Shown in pieces: positions 6,078 through 6,800 of a DNA stretch of 6,800 nt. Position 1 is the stretch's first letter. Each line of letters starts with the position of its first letter. This DNA is from Alcaligenaceae bacterium UBA6179 (GTDB lineage Bacteria; Pseudomonadota; Gammaproteobacteria; Burkholderiales; Burkholderiaceae_B), in contig DITR01000106.1 of assembly GCA_002422175.1 (NCBI GenBank), positions 2,057 to 8,856 on the forward strand, written 5' to 3'. Made by a program: the position numbers and the translations under genes. Under the pieces are notes generated by a model that saw only the letters and a program-made list of their open reading frames with translations, was not told where the DNA came from and searched no databases.

Positions 6078-6800
6078 GCAAACTGTTGGCAATACCCCCA
6101 TGGTTGTTTTTCAACGCATACCCTGCGATGTGGGCGCGCCTCGAGGTAATGTCTTATTAGGTAAGCTTGAGGGTAATAACCCAGCCGGCTCTGTCAAAGA
6201 CCGGCCCGCGTTGTACATGATTCGAAACGCCGAAGCGCGTGGTGAAATTAAACCAGGTGACACGCTAATTGAAGCCACCAGTGGCAATACGGGCATTGCT
6301 TTGGCCATGGTCGCAGCCATGCGGGGTTATCGCATGATTTTAATCATGCCTGACAACTTATCAGTTGAACGGCGTGCCGCCATGACCGCTTACGGTGCCG
6401 AATTAATTTTGACACCGGCAAGTCAAGGCGGTATTGAATATGCCCGCGACTTGGCTACTGAGATGGAAGCGCATGGCAAAGGTAAAGTGCTTGACCAGTT
6501 TTCAAACCCCGACAACCCTTTGGCGCATTTTGAAACAACAGGCCCTGAAATTTGGCAACAAACAGAGGGTCGTATTACCCATTTTGTTAGCGCTATGGGT
6601 ACAACAGGTACCATCACGGGCGTGGCGCGATACTTAAAATCGCGTAACCCAGCGATTCAAATTATTGGTGCACAACCTGCTGAGGGTTCGCAAATTCCCG
6701 GTATTCGCAAATGGCCAGACGCATATCTGCCCAAAATTTATGATGCCTCTTTGGTCGATCAATTTGAAATTATCGAGCAAAAAGAGGCTGAGGCGATGGC
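6058..6800 (+). CDS. cysM: Cysteine synthase B (O-acetylserine sulfhydrylase B), 3' end outside window
   Basis: Translation from the ATG at 6058 gives 247 complete residues with no stop before the window ends. It is a fold-type II pyridoxal-phosphate enzyme that makes cysteine (or S-sulfocysteine with thiosulfate) from O-acetylserine in the cytoplasm. Motifs in order: VGNTPMV (10-16), NPAGSVKDRPA (41-51) with the cofactor lysine K47, the substrate loop TSGNTG (74-79), FSNPDNPLAHFETTGPEIW (148-166) and the phosphate-binding loop GTTGTITG (181-188). SVKDRPA and IPGIRKWP (213-220) point to CysM, not CysK. The start is bounded: an in-frame TAA lies at 6049-6051, and the next ATG (6100) would remove the VGNTP motif; a TTG at 6052 is a poorer alternative. 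The ATG overlaps comEA by 20 bases in another frame and has no clear Shine-Dalgarno sequence, suggesting coupled translation. Confidence 0.94.
   Translation, partial: MHPQTLEQTVGNTPMVVFQRIPCDVGAPRGNVLLGKLEGNNPAGSVKDRPALYMIRNAEARGEIKPGDTLIEATSGNTGIALAMVAAMRGYRMILIMPDNLSVERRAAMTAYGAELILTPASQGGIEYARDLATEMEAHGKGKVLDQFSNPDNPLAHFETTGPEIWQQTEGRITHFVSAMGTTGTITGVARYLKSRNPAIQIIGAQPAEGSQIPGIRKWPDAYLPKIYDASLVDQFEIIEQKEAEAM

Noticed and set aside
6111..6637. Open frames 6111-6320 and 6423-6617 (minus) and 6434-6637 (plus)
   Set aside because: All lie inside cysM, whose motifs are continuous in its own frame throughout.

Overview
The window looks like ordinary chromosome of a betaproteobacterium, most likely in Burkholderiales. 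The order lapA, lapB, rfaE1 (heptokinase only), hldD, comEA-like gene, cysM is, from memory, typical of that order. GC content looks moderate by eye (roughly mid- to upper-40s percent), lower than in most free-living Burkholderia relatives. I cannot name a genus.

Layout: bases 2-349 are the C-terminal part of a glutathione S-transferase-like protein that begins outside the window. After a short AT-rich gap comes a cytochrome b561 gene (463-1074). It converges, with only 34 bases between the stop codons, on a minus-strand gene for a YdcF/ElyC-like (DUF218) inner-membrane protein (1109-1870). A divergent intergenic region (1871-2029) holds several copies of a GTCATC-centred repeat and weak promoter candidates. 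From 2030 a tightly packed plus-strand block runs lapA, lapB, rfaE1 and hldD (to 5517), with a 10-base gap, a 1-base overlap and a 4-base overlap between successive genes. After 98 bases without a clear terminator come a secreted ComEA-like helix-hairpin-helix protein (5616-6077) and, overlapping its end by 20 bases, cysM (6058 onward), which runs off the window end.

How the genes fit together: LapA and LapB are inner-membrane lipopolysaccharide assembly proteins; in E. coli LapB controls LpxC turnover through FtsH and so sets lipid A output. RfaE1 phosphorylates heptose 7-phosphate, and HldD performs the last step towards ADP-L-glycero-D-manno-heptose for the inner core. The block therefore places control of lipid A flux and supply of inner-core heptose on what is probably one transcript. 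The RfaE2/HldC nucleotidyltransferase and the other pathway enzymes are not in this window. ComEA (DNA uptake or binding) and CysM (cysteine synthesis) are functionally unrelated but probably co-transcribed.

I found no phage, transposon, CRISPR, toxin-antitoxin, defence system or RNA gene, and nothing I would call an undescribed system. The observations most worth a second look are the repeat cluster upstream of lapA, and the low-complexity ComEA tail with an exact internal repeat that overlaps the cysM start.
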